Translations under genes and position numbers: made by a program | Assembly (NCBI RefSeq): GCF_000003605.2 | Contig: NW_003155748.1 | Coordinates: 1-55,892 of the forward strand | Reading direction: 5' to 3' | Length of the DNA stretch: 55,892 nt | Source: Saccoglossus kowalevskii | Taxonomy: Eukaryota; Hemichordata; Enteropneusta; Harrimaniidae | Shown: one piece after another, positions 34,153 through 44,966 of the stretch | How positions within the stretch are numbered: position 1 is the first letter of the stretch | Layout of the letters: each line of letters begins with the position of its first letter | Notes under the pieces: generated by a model | What the model saw: the letters and a program-made list of their open reading frames with translations, nothing else | Told to the model about the DNA's origin: nothing | The model's database searches: none

Positions 34153-35873
34153 GACTCCCATGTGCGAAGCACATAATGGGAGTCTTTGCAGTTAGTGTGT
34201 GTGTATGTGTGTATGTGTGTCCAACTGTTCCACTGCTATCTCAAGAACCATACATCGGTTTTTGATGAAACTTAGATGCTCTGGGCCAATGCGCAGATTT
34301 GATTAGGTTTTGGTAAAAATCCATGCTTGTTAATTACCTAATTTGCATGATAATTAGCTAATTTTTAGCTGTTCTATGACTGTTCCACTGATAGCTAAAG
34401 AACCACTCATTGGATTTGGATGAAACTTGATACATAGATGCTCTGAACATATGCGCAGATTTGATTAGTTTTTGGTAAAAATCTGTACATATTAATTACC
34501 TAATTTGCATGATAATTAGCTATTTTTTAGTGGTTCCATGACTGTTCCACTGATATCTAAACAACCACTCATTGGATTTTGATGAAACTTGGTACCTAGA
34601 TGCTCTGAACTAATGCTAGGTTTTGATTAGTTTTTGGTAATAATCCGTGGATACTAATTACCTAATTTGCATAATGATTAGTCAATTTTTGGTTTTTCCA
34701 TTGATATCTCAAGTACTAATCATCACATTTCAATGAAACTTGGTACATAGATCCTTTAGGACTATGCAGAGACCTAATTAGTTTTAGACTAAATAATTGT
34801 GCATATTAATTACCTAATTTGCATAATTAATTTTCGGCTTTTCCACTGATATCTCAAGTACTAATCATCACATTTCAATAAAACTTGGTACATAGATGTC
34901 ATATGCCACTGCACAGACCTGATAGTTTTTATGGTAATATCAGTACATATAATTACCTAATTTGCATAATTAATTAATTTTCAGCTTTTGATATAAGTAG
35001 TGAGCATTACATTTCAATGAAACTTGGTACTTACATACTCAAGGACTATGCAGAGATTGATTGTTTCGGATAAATATTTGTGCATATTAATCACCCAATT
35101 TGCATAATTAGTTAATTTCCAGCTTTTCCACGGGTATCTCAAGTACTAATCATCGCATTTCAATGAAACTTGGTACATAGATCCTTTAGGACTATGCAGA
35201 AACCTGACTAGTTTTAGGCTAAATAATTGTGCATATTAATTACCTAATTTGCATAACTAATTTTCAGCTTTTCTACTGATATCTAAAGTACTAATCATCA
35301 TATTTCAATGAATCTAGAATTATGCAGAGACCCAATTAGTTTTTGGTAAATATTTGTGCATATTAATCACCTAATTTGCATAATTAACCAACTTCTAACT
35401 TTCACACTGATATCTCAGGTACTAATCATCACATATTAATGAATGTTTGTACATGAATGCTATAGGACAATAGACAGACCTCGATAATTGTGGGTTAAAA
35501 TCTGTACATATTAATTGCATAATTTGCATAATTAACCAATTTTAAGCTTTCACACTGATATCTAAAGTACTAATTATTCCATTTCAATGAAACTTAGTAC
35601 AAAAATGCTCTAGGAAAATGTGCAAACTAATTAGTTTGGGGTAAAAATCTGTTCATATTAATTCTCTAATTAGCGTAATAATTCATAATTTTTTGGTTCT
35701 AATCACATTTCAATTATACTTGGTATATAGATTTTCTATTACATTGCGCAGTCCTCATTAGTTTTACACTAAAATCTGTTCATATTAATTTTCTGATTTG
35801 CATAATTAGTTTTCAGCTAAGTAATTCCGAATTATATTTAATGTGTTACAATACTCTCAGCACATGGGAGTTC
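34153..35873 (-). mobile_element. Hairpin-capped tandem-repeat element (Helentron-like), third family
   Basis: In minus orientation it starts GAACTCCCATGTGCTGAGAG (near 35873) and ends in a hairpin, GACTCCCATTATGTGC-TTC-GCACATGGGAGTC (34184-34153), whose arm repeats the start. The body is about eleven imperfect units of ~150 bp, each with TTACCTAATTTGCATAATTA and, on the minus strand, CTATGTACCAAGTTTCATTG. A short GTGTGTATGTGTGT run lies next to the hairpin. Noncoding, and the same architecture as the elements at 15165 and 24716. Confidence 0.65.
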
Positions 35874-36106
35874 TTTCTAAGCTCTCTTTGATTATGAATA
35901 TTTTTAAATTTTAATAGCAGCTGAATGCAATCAGCCAATCAACTATCACAGTTTGCATTACAATGCTAATTCAATCGGCCAATAGAACCTCTCATTTCAG
36001 TTTGAATTTATTAAGATGAATGGTTTGTTGTGTTAAGGCTATTAAAATTGTTATTTTGTTTGATATTAATATCAATACACATGTACCGGTACACATGTTA
36101 ATTAAG
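35874..36106. other. Intergenic, no feature
   Basis: AT-rich unique sequence between the tandem-repeat element and the minisatellite. Confidence 0.35.
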
Positions 36107-36835
36107 TATGCAAGTAGAGCATGTATAAGTGTGTAATAAGTGTGGGACACATACATGTACGCATGTTAATTAAGTATGCAAGTAGAGCATGTACTAGTGT
36201 GTAATAAGTGTGGGACACACATGTACGCATGTTAATTAAGTATGCAAGTAGAGCATGTACTAGTGTGTAATAAGTGTGGGACACACATGTACGCATGTTA
36301 ATTAAGTATGCAAGTAGAGCATGTACTAGTGTGTAATAAGTGTGGGACACACATGTACGCATGTTAATTAAGTATGCAAGTAGAGCATGTACTAGTGTGT
36401 AATAAGTGTGGGACACACATGTACGCATGTTAATTAAGTATGCAAGTAGAGCATGTACTAGTGTGTAATAAGTGTGGGACACATGTATGCATGTTAATTA
36501 AGTATGCAAGTAGAGCATGTACTAGTGTGTAATAAGTGTGGGACACACATGTACGCATGTTAATTAAGTATGCAAGTAGAGCATGTACTAGTGTGTAATA
36601 TGTGTGGGACACATACATGTACGCATGTTAATTAAGTATGCAAGTAGAGCATGTACTAGTGTGTAATAAGGGTGGGACACATACATGTACGCATGTTAAT
36701 TAAGTATGCAAGTAGAGCATGTACTAGTGTGTAATATGTGTGGGACACATACATGTACGCATGTTAATTAAGTATGCAAGTAGAGCATGTACTAGTGTGT
36801 AATATGTGTGGGACACATACATGTAGGCATGTCTT
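36107..36835. repeat. 66-bp minisatellite, about 11 copies
   Basis: The unit contains GCATGTTAATTAAGTATGCA, AGTAGAGCATGTACTAGTGT and GTAATAAGTGTGGGACAC. Copies are highly similar. Some are about 70 bp because CACACATG becomes CACATACATG. The 66-bp period is a multiple of three, so minus-strand frames stay open by chance. Confidence 0.9.
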
Positions 36836-37705
36836 AGGTCAATGCTTAACAAAGAAATACATTGTGGTCACAATTACATGTAGTTTCATTATTGTCCGCC
36901 ATCATTCCAGACGGAGGTCTGGGTTGTGTTTATGAGGCTCAAATTAAACTGTAAAATTAAACTCCCTATCTGCCTCTTAAAAAGCATTTTAAATTAGAAT
37001 CTATTTAAAATTTAATCTGGCCAAAATAAGCTATTCTCAGATGTCACAGTTTGGATAATTCACAAGATACAAGTTTGTAAAGCTATGTTTGGAAAGCTTA
37101 GTGTAAATTAGTCTATCACAATCCAAAACATGGACAGCTTAGCATGAAATAAGCTATCACAGTCCAGTCCACAGTCCAGTCAAACGTTAAACAAACTTGA
37201 GGTTTTGATATATGGCCATTAATTATCCTGATGTTTATTTTGTGAAACCATTGAGAAAAAAATGGCAACCGTCAAAACGCACCCTATGAACTATCAAAAG
37301 GAAATAGGAGGAATTGTAAAATGGGTTTCAATGCCAATTATAACTCATGGAGAGAGTTGTTGCACAGTCTGATACACATTTGCAAACACCCTAATGATTT
37401 TCAGTTTACTGACGATGTTGGTAATGAGGTGCTCCTTTCATTCACACGTCCCCAGTAAGTCTATGGCGGTATTGATGAATTTCAAGAGTAAATCTGTAGA
37501 TTGTTACATAAACCAATACCATACAAGTGCTGTGCATTTTTTTTTTTAGGGAATATATAGCAAGAAAAATAATCTATCCTCTGGTTTTATTTTAATAAAT
37601 ACTAGAGAACAGTTTCTATACATGTAGTTTTGTGATTGTGCTTTAAACATGCATACAAAGCGTTATCCTATGGGCTATATTTGATTTGATTTAAATAAAT
37701 GTATT
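36836..37705. other. Intergenic with one dispersed-repeat fragment
   Basis: 37318-37405 resembles 42105-42180 in the CIKS-like gene's first intron: both contain ACTCATGGAGAGA and TTGCACAGTCTGATACACAT. Otherwise no feature seen. Confidence 0.4.
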
Positions 37706-37872
37706 TTAAAGTGGGAGGGGGGAGTCACCTGTGCATGCACAGGAATTGAGTCCAAATCGATGATAACAACACATGCTAAAAATGCAAAGGCTCATGCGTA
37801 GACGCTTGTTTGTAAACAATGACACACTATGGTGATCTGACGCACACGCAGGTGACGACTCCCTCGCTTTAA
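37706..37872. mobile_element. TTAA-flanked MITE, second copy
   Basis: TTAAAGTGGGAGGGGGGAGT at the left; the right end reads back as TTAAAGCGAGGGAGTCGTCA. The interior matches 30579-30737. Confidence 0.7.
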
Positions 37873-37924
37873 AGTTCACTTACTACCTTCCTTGCTATTG
37901 TGTATGGAGTTGAAATTTAAAGTC

Positions 37925-38905
37925 CTGTGGAATACTTTATTTTCGCTGAAAAAGCCCTTTGGGCGTTTCGTATGGACTTTATTTTCACTGATTTTTGATG
38001 AGTTTAATGTGAAATATAGGAAAACAAGTCATTGTCAATGACACGTCCCCGTTCCGTTCATATTTGAGTGACATATACATTCAAAGCAGATCATGACCGA
38101 AATGCACCTGCATATGTACAACACATTGTTCTAAATCTGAACAAAATCCATCCATGCATGACTGAGATCAGGTTCCGGAATTGTGAAAATACGTGATTTT
38201 GATGCATTTTCGACCTTAAAATGGCCATAATGTACGATTTCAATGCATTTTCGACCTTAAAGAGGCCGCCATTTGGCTATCGTTAATGAAATCATGAAAC
38301 AAATGCACATACCTATTTGTGACATGATGTACCTTGTGTGTGTGAAGTTTGAACTCGATCAATCCAAGCATGTCTCAGATACGGATCCAGAACTGAATTC
38401 TTTAAAACAAAATGGCCGCCAGTCGGCCATTTCAAACCCGATCCAAAAAAAAAAAAATGACGTGCATCAAGGTCCTATTATGTTTAATGTATGTACCAAA
38501 TTTGAATGAAATTCGTCCATGCATAACTGAAAAAAAAAAAAAAACTGAGATCCGGATCCGGAATGGTGAAAATATGTGATTTTGATGCATTTTCGGCCTT
38601 AAAATGGCCGCTATTTGGCTATCGTTAATCGGATCATGAAAAAAATGCATGTGCATATGTCTCATATAATGTGTGATGTATGAGTGAAGTTTGAACTTAA
38701 TCGGTCCATGCATGTTCGAGATACAGGTGATCACGCACGCACGCATGCACGCACGCACGCACACAGGGCAAAACATAAGTCCCCGTTTTCGGACTTCGTC
38801 CGAACGGGGACTAAAAAGTATATTCGCTGGATTTTATTTTTACAGAATCATCCCTCCAGCGAAAATAGCGAAAATAAATTCCAAGCGAAAATGAAGAAAA
38901 TACAG
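37925..38905. mobile_element. TA-type MITE split by a Helentron-like insertion
   Basis: The left half 37925-38023 (CTGTGGAATACTTTATTTTC to AATATAGGAAAA) and the right half 38815-38905 (AAAGTATATTCGCTGGATTT to ATACAG followed by TA) together form one member of the CTGTAAAATAC family. The intact copy 33833-34040 reads continuously across the same join. The intervening 38024-38814 is a later insertion. Confidence 0.7.
38024..38814 (+). mobile_element. Hairpin-capped tandem-repeat element, copy 2 of the first family
   Basis: Starts ACAAGTCATTGTCAATGACA with GTCCCCGTT, like 15165. It ends in a near-perfect hairpin AGTCCCCGTTTTCGGAC-TTC-GTCCGAACGGGGACT (38778-38812) followed by AA. Two to three ~150-bp units with GTACCAAATTTGAATGAAAT and GGCCGCCAGTCGGCCATTT lie inside, with a CGCACGCACGCA run near 38735-38762. 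It inserted into an A-rich stretch of a MITE with no visible target duplication. Confidence 0.75.
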
Positions 38906-39140
38906 TAATTTAATTAGACATTAATTTTATCATGTGATCACAATGAGCTTGGAAATTTGAAAACCTTACATAATTATATTCAGTGAAATACGAGTATAAG
39001 TATGTACCCTACAATTTTATCGTTATTGCAGCATTATGATCAGATCATCTTACCAGTCGTGTTTTTTTTGTCTAAAATTGTACATTTCTCTGTTCATTGC
39101 TAGCATTCCGGAAGACTGAAAGAAAGTAAGTTGAAAGAAT
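38906..39140 (+). promoter_or_regulatory. 5' flank / 5'-UTR of the CIKS-like gene with probable splice acceptor
   Basis: A pyrimidine-rich tract ending TCTGTTCATTGCTAG at 39103 looks like a 3' splice site, so the 37 bases before the ATG are probably the end of a 5'-UTR included in the first coding exon. The promoter would then lie further upstream, unidentified. Confidence 0.45.
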
Positions 39141-42100
39141 ATGTCTGATACCGGATCTATGGAGGGGGAAGGAGGAGGAGGGTTTAATGACCCAGTAGAA
39201 GTGAGTGATGTGGAATCGCTATCAGATACAGACAGTGGAGTTGACAGAGATACTGAGAGTTATGAATGGGATCAACCCCAACCAAATGAAGATGTCTTGT
39301 TAGGGCGAGGTCCACGTATGAACGACAATGTTGGAATTCCACATTACTTCCCCACACAAAGAAATGTTGATCCACATGATGATAATCCTATATATGGATC
39401 ATGTGAATATGACGACCCTACGGTTTATTGTGGCTGTCAAAAAGCTTGTACTCATGAACAATTATCTACCCCTCATCTAGAGTCAACAATTAAACTTGAG
39501 AACATTTCAGATTCTTCACTTCAAACAGATTTATATACAGGCACAAATATGCCATTTCTTCCAAGACCAGAAAGTCCAATGTCTCGAGATGCTGATCCGG
39601 ATTATGTGAATAGCCATAGCAATGTTGATCCGCACGACAAATGTACCACGTATGGGTCACATGAACGTGGCATTTCTTGTGGTTGTCAAGGAGCTTGTAA
39701 TCATGGACAATTATCTGAATATCGTAAAGAACCTGCTTTGCCAAGGTCAGCTGTACAGATTGTTGAATTGAAATATGACAATACACCTTCTAGAGAGTCA
39801 ACAAATAAACTTGAGGTGTGTTCACTTCAAACAGATTCATATACAAGCAGCAATATGCCATTGCTCCCAAGAGCAGATAGTCCAATGTCTCGAGATACTG
39901 ATCAGGATTACGTGAATGTTGATCTGCACAATGAGAGCTATAACTCTTGTGAATATGATCAGTCAGCTGTGGATGCTTGTAACATTCATGGAGTTAGTAA
40001 TCATCAACAGTTACCTGGAGATTGTCATAGCCCTGTTTTGGCAAATCTAGCCATACATATTGTTGGTGAATGCAAAATCAAATGTGAGTATAACTTGCCT
40101 TTATTGGAGCCAAAACTGAAAACTGCAGAAGAACTGTCTGAATGCCGTTTGCTAGAGGAAGATTCATACACAGTTACACGCCCAGAAAGTCCACATTCAC
40201 AAGTTGCCGGTAACCAATCTGTAAACACACTTAGCGATGTTGATTCACATGATGAACTGTCTGAATGCCGTTTGCTAGAGGAAGATTCATACACAGTTAC
40301 ACGCCCAGAAAGTCCACATTCACAAGTTGCCGGTAACCAATCTGTAAACACACTTAGCGATGTTGATTCACATGATGAACATTGGTCACGAGAATGTAAT
40401 CAACCATCTTTGGATTGTGACTGTCAGGGAGCTTGTAATCATGAACAGTATGGAAAGAGAACTTTCACGTATACTCCTCCACAGTGTGATACCAAGTCTA
40501 CTCACCAATCAGATATTACTCTCGGACAATACATTCCTGTTGTAAAACAAGAAAAACCAAAGTACAAAAGTAGAATAGTCCTGCCTGAGGAACAGACATA
40601 TAGTTGCTCTGATTGCACAGAAAATGCAAACAGTGATCATGATTCCTTCAACTCAGCAAGTGACTCTAGAAGTAATTCAGTATACATCAACTGTGAGAAT
40701 CAGAAAGACAGCAAAAAACGTTGGTATCAACGACTTCTTCCTGGAAAGCAGAAAGCAAAGTCAAAGCATACACAGAAACATTCAGCATCCTTGAAACAGA
40801 GTGAAAGAAAATCAGAGCAAAATCATGTGAAAAGAGATAAAAAGAGGAAACAAACTAATAAAAAACATTCAAAAAAGCCAATTAAAATTGATGATAACCA
40901 TAACTTAGAAAGTATTTCATCAGATACCTTGTCAATGATAAGTAACACGCCACCAAAGTCCAAGCGAAAAAGCGTTAAGAACCAAGTCTTCATCACTTAC
41001 GCTATGGCACAGTATGATAGTGTTGTCAATGAGTTGGTACCACTGTTACGGGATTGGGGTCTCGATGTGGTGTATGACCTGACCAGAAGAGATTATGAAG
41101 CAGAAGAGTTTAATAAAATGCTGGAAGACATACCAGGCTGGCTTATCAACAACTGCCAAAAAGTAAGTATTATGGTTAGAATCTTTGGGCAATAATTTTT
41201 ATTTTTAGTAGATAGTATACAAATACACTAGATATGGTACAATGCCTTGTTTTCTATTGATCTTGGTGGAAACAGCTTACATAATGTATGTTTGTTCTCA
41301 CTGCATGCTATGTCATCTATGATGTTCATATAGATGATTGTCTTTGATACTTGTAGATACATTGGGTGATCCTCTGTTAAATGTGTTTATTTCGAGACAA
41401 TTAATACATGTGTCTTCAGTTTTCTATTTTTGCCGAATATTTTTGTCATTTTTGGTAAAAAATGTTTTTTTCAACTTCTTCTGAAAACTAATGTTATAAG
41501 ATTACTATATGTTTCACACTAGGTAAAAATACAACAAATATTGTATGTGTACATAACCTCTTAATATTTTCATTTTGGATTAAATTTGCATTCTGGGATT
41601 ATTCATAAAGTTATATTTTGGACTTGGGACTGTTGTACGGTCTGAATTAGCATGAATTACATGAAATGTTCTGGGAAGCAAATCTTGAATCTTTGAATCC
41701 TCACAAAATAAAACAATATTCAAAAGCATTTTTACCTTGCCCGTAACATCAAAGATGGAAGGGAAAGGTATATTAAGTGAAAAATTTCTGTCCGGCGGCG
41801 GCGTCGTTGTCGTTAATAATGTTATTGTGTGCACAATAACTTTACCAATTCTATTCCAAACTTTATCACCGTGTTCATCAGTGTAATGTCTTCCCTGGGT
41901 ATGAACAACAGATGTTCTGTATGAAAATATCATGCAAAAATTGAGAAAATCTGATAAAATATTTTGACTGTTTCTACTTGACTGATCACTAGTGATACAC
42001 ATTCAAAGGTCACTGATCTCAGTGGAAATATGCATTGTTGTCTGTGTTCAATGAAGCAAATCATTTATCTTGTAATAATATCCCTGTATCTCCCAAATCC

Positions 42101-44746
42101 AATGGGAATACTAAACTGGGTTTCAAAACCAACTCATGGAGAGATTTTTTGCACAGTCTGATACACATTTGCAAACCTACCAATAAAATCTTTACAGAAA
42201 ACAAGATGTCAGATAATCAATACAAGCACTCCTATGAATTGGGTGCCAAACTTTTATCAAGATCTGAAGCTAATAGAAAATCTGTTTAGTCCAAAGTTAT
42301 CAAATCAAAAACAATACATAAAAAATACATAAGCAAAACGTTGCATCCACGTTTTGAAAAAGAAAATTGTACTCAAAAAATAGGTATTCTGTATTTGACA
42401 AACAGTTCATTCAACAAATGTAAATTCACAGGAATTTGTTTCAGCTATTAGAACAGAATAATAGAGATTTTATAATAATAATTTGAAAACGCACTTTAAA
42501 AAAACAAAAATTGCAATGTGTGAAGATGTAGATTCTCAGCAGGCAACAGTACTGTTGACTTCTCTCACTGGACACCAACTAATTATTTAAGTTGATTTGC
42601 ATTACAAAGCAGAGCTTGCAACATAATAGAGGGCGTTTTTTTTTACTTTTCAAATAATACAGTAGTCACACAATGAATATAATAAGGCAGTTCATATTTG
42701 TCTCAGTGGATCATTAATTTTTGACAGACACCTTTACAAAATACTTGGGCAAATGCTAGCTAAGATTTTCTGGTTCTGGTTTCTTGCATGGTTTATGAAT
42801 TTATTCACCTCTAAATGCAGCACCTTTTTCTGAGATGCAGCATTTGTTTTTATAATAAAAAATCTTAATTACTTTGAATAAAGCTGGAAATTAGGTCCAT
42901 TAAATGAATTAACCAAATTCGGCACCAATGTTTTTGTAAGATATTTACATCTATCAAGGACATTCGGTAAACTGCTTTTCCACTGTTGTTTGAACGGCAA
43001 AACTTGTATTTGTATTCAAAATTAATTATGACAATGCATATTCATATTGAAACAAACTATGATAAAGGGAATAATGTTATATAACAAGGGGCAAGGTCAC
43101 TATAGTTCAACTATGTTTTTGACAATGCAATTGACGTTTTCCTGAATTCCCTCAAAAGTTCCATTCTGTCGTATAAGTGCACTGCAAATACATCCTTAGC
43201 ACTTATTGAAGTGTTTTGAGTTCGCGTGTGGTATGTGGGGTCAAAATTCAATATGGTATCTACATTGTTGTACTGTGTTTGTCCGTCTCGGTGCCCTTGC
43301 TCAACTAAGCATTTTTGGGGGATTTTTATTTTCGGGTTCATATTCAGCTATGCACCCATCTCTTCGCATGGCATTTTTAAAACAGCATGGATATCGATTG
43401 CTGCTCCAATCTACCATGTGAGGGCACTGCAAATACATCATACACAAATTTTATGGACTGGGAGAGTGATAATCGGGAGAGAGTGATAGGGACGTGGAGT
43501 GATCTTTAGCTTTAGAAAGTAAGTAAGATCTTGGGGCCTGTGTCATGTTATATGTATTTTTTTATTTAATTAAAATAATTTAAATAAAATAAAATATTCA
43601 TGAATTGTAGTTAATTGTTATTATTTGTCTTCAGGGCTGTATAATAGTTTGCTGCAGTATGGAATATAGGTCAGAATGTGAGCAACCAGAAGACGTGGAG
43701 GACTATCAACACGGATTGAATACTAGGTGAGTGAGTCGGGGGGGAGGTGTAGTAGAAGAGTTAAGAATCTTCAGATATCAATCATTATTAATATTAATAA
43801 GCTAGTGTTTGACCCCTGACCTTGCTAGGGCAGGGCAGCATTTAAGTAGTCAGATACTAAATAGTTACACAATAGTGTAATGTACTTTCATTGAAAAGAT
43901 ATTTTGCCTCTTTTGTTGATTTTTGTTGAGTTGAATGTTAAATATTGGAGAAAAAGTTATTTTTACTGGATTTGCTTTTCACTTTTCCTTCAGTAAAAAT
44001 AGAGACAATAAATTCAAAGTGAAACTAAAGTAGTTTACAGTAAATGTAAAGATGTACATGATACAAATGAACGTTGCTGACATTATTTGAGCTTATTCTG
44101 TTTTCTGTCTATTCACCATCTGTGTGGGTAGCTGTGAATGATTGAAGTAAGCTAAATTATTTGATTTACTATAGTGAAAATGCTATGTATTTAATTATGG
44201 TGGAAAGAATTCTGATGATTACTATTCATTTTCTATGAAATAATGATTTTACATGGCTGGAAATGTCCATTTGTGGTTCTTTTAGACAGTTTTTTGGGGG
44301 CAACAAAACATGAAAAAGTTGATGAAATGTGTCAAAATCAAACACTGTTGATTAATAACATTTTTGTAAAGTCAATTATTTTGAAGATTAATTATCTTCT
44401 TGAAAAAACTTCTTCTAAAAATAATTGTTAATTAAAAAATAGTTATTTAAATTACATCAATGATGCATATTTGCATTTCAGAATGATTCACAAGCAACTG
44501 ACGAGCCATTTTCACTACTGTAGTAATCTATCAAACATTGTTCCGTTAATTGTACCGGGATACAATAGATCCACCATCAGGAATGCAGTTCTGCCTGCCT
44601 ATCTGCACGGTACGCTGTACTATGAATGGCCAACGACGTCTCGGTATAACAGAGAATGCCTCTATAAAAGACTGGTAGGGAAAATTGAAAGTCAAGCTCC
44701 ACCAATTGGATCACCATTACCAGTTATTTCACGCATTTTTTATTAA
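39141..44746 (+). CDS. SEFIR-domain adaptor, CIKS/Act1 (TRAF3IP2)-like
   Basis: Three coding exons, 39141-41162, 43635-43726 and 44482-44746, join in frame (phases 0 and 2) with GTAAGT and GTGAGT donors and TTCAG acceptors, giving 792 aa. Residues ~614-780 form a SEFIR domain: NQVFITYAMAQYDSV (box 1 near V616), GLDVVYDLTRRDYEAEEF, exon 2 GCIIVCCSMEYRSECE and YQHGLNTR, exon 3 RMIHKQLTSHF, IVPLIVPGY and LHGTLYYEWP. Order and spacing match CIKS/Act1, which links IL-17 receptors to TRAF6. There is no signal peptide or membrane segment, so it is a cytoplasmic adaptor, not a receptor. The N-terminus is acidic and Ser-rich, with repeated CxCxxxCxH motifs (C97, C180, C426). P482-E-E-Q-T-Y487 fits the TRAF6-binding pattern PxExx(aromatic/acidic). 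A Lys/Arg-rich stretch (~530-600) precedes SEFIR. The ATG has no upstream competitor after the probable acceptor. Orthology to CIKS rather than another SEFIR protein is likely but unproven. Confidence 0.85.
40131..40376 (+). repeat. Exact in-frame 123-bp tandem duplication inside the CIKS-like exon 1
   Basis: 40131-40253 and 40254-40376 are identical base for base, duplicating 41 codons (ELSECRLLEEDSY through SDVDSHD). It sits in the disordered repeat-bearing N-terminus. Confidence 0.9.
41163..43634 (+). other. Intron 1 of the CIKS-like gene
   Basis: Contains 42105-42180, related to 37318-37405. The open frames 41580-42002 (minus) and 42035-42289 (plus) have no recognised domain or splice support. 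Otherwise AT-rich. Confidence 0.5.
43727..44481 (+). other. Intron 2 of the CIKS-like gene with a decayed MITE
   Basis: 43875-44040 resembles the CTGTAAAATAC MITE family (GTTGAATGTTAAATATTGGA, then ACTGGATTTGCTTTTCACTT) but is badly eroded. Confidence 0.45.
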
Positions 44747-44960
44747 GAAGAAATCAAAATCAAGGAATTGCACTCCTCTTATATTTATATACTATTTATT
44801 AGGCTGAAGTTGACATATTTGACAACCAACAAAGAATTGGACTACCAATGCCAGATTTGTGAAACACAACAATGAACTACGGTTGCCAGTTACAAAGATT
44901 AATCGGCAAGATTGAGAGTGCAGCTATTCTATGACAATCCACTTCAGAACATCTGTTCAA

Positions 44961-44966
44961 AATAAA
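44961..44966 (+). promoter_or_regulatory. Candidate polyadenylation signal of the CIKS-like gene
   Basis: AATAAA 215 bases after the stop codon, followed by GTGTTGCTTTGTTTG, a GT-rich downstream element. Confidence 0.5.

Noticed and set aside
36102-36618. Minus-strand repetitive ORFs (SHTYYTLVHALLAYLINM units)
   Set aside because: They arise because the minisatellite period is 66 bp, a multiple of three. There is no start context, splice signal or domain.
41580-42289. ORFs on both strands in CIKS-like intron 1
   Set aside because: No splice signals linking them to the gene and no domain. The SEFIR domain is continuous when this interval is skipped.
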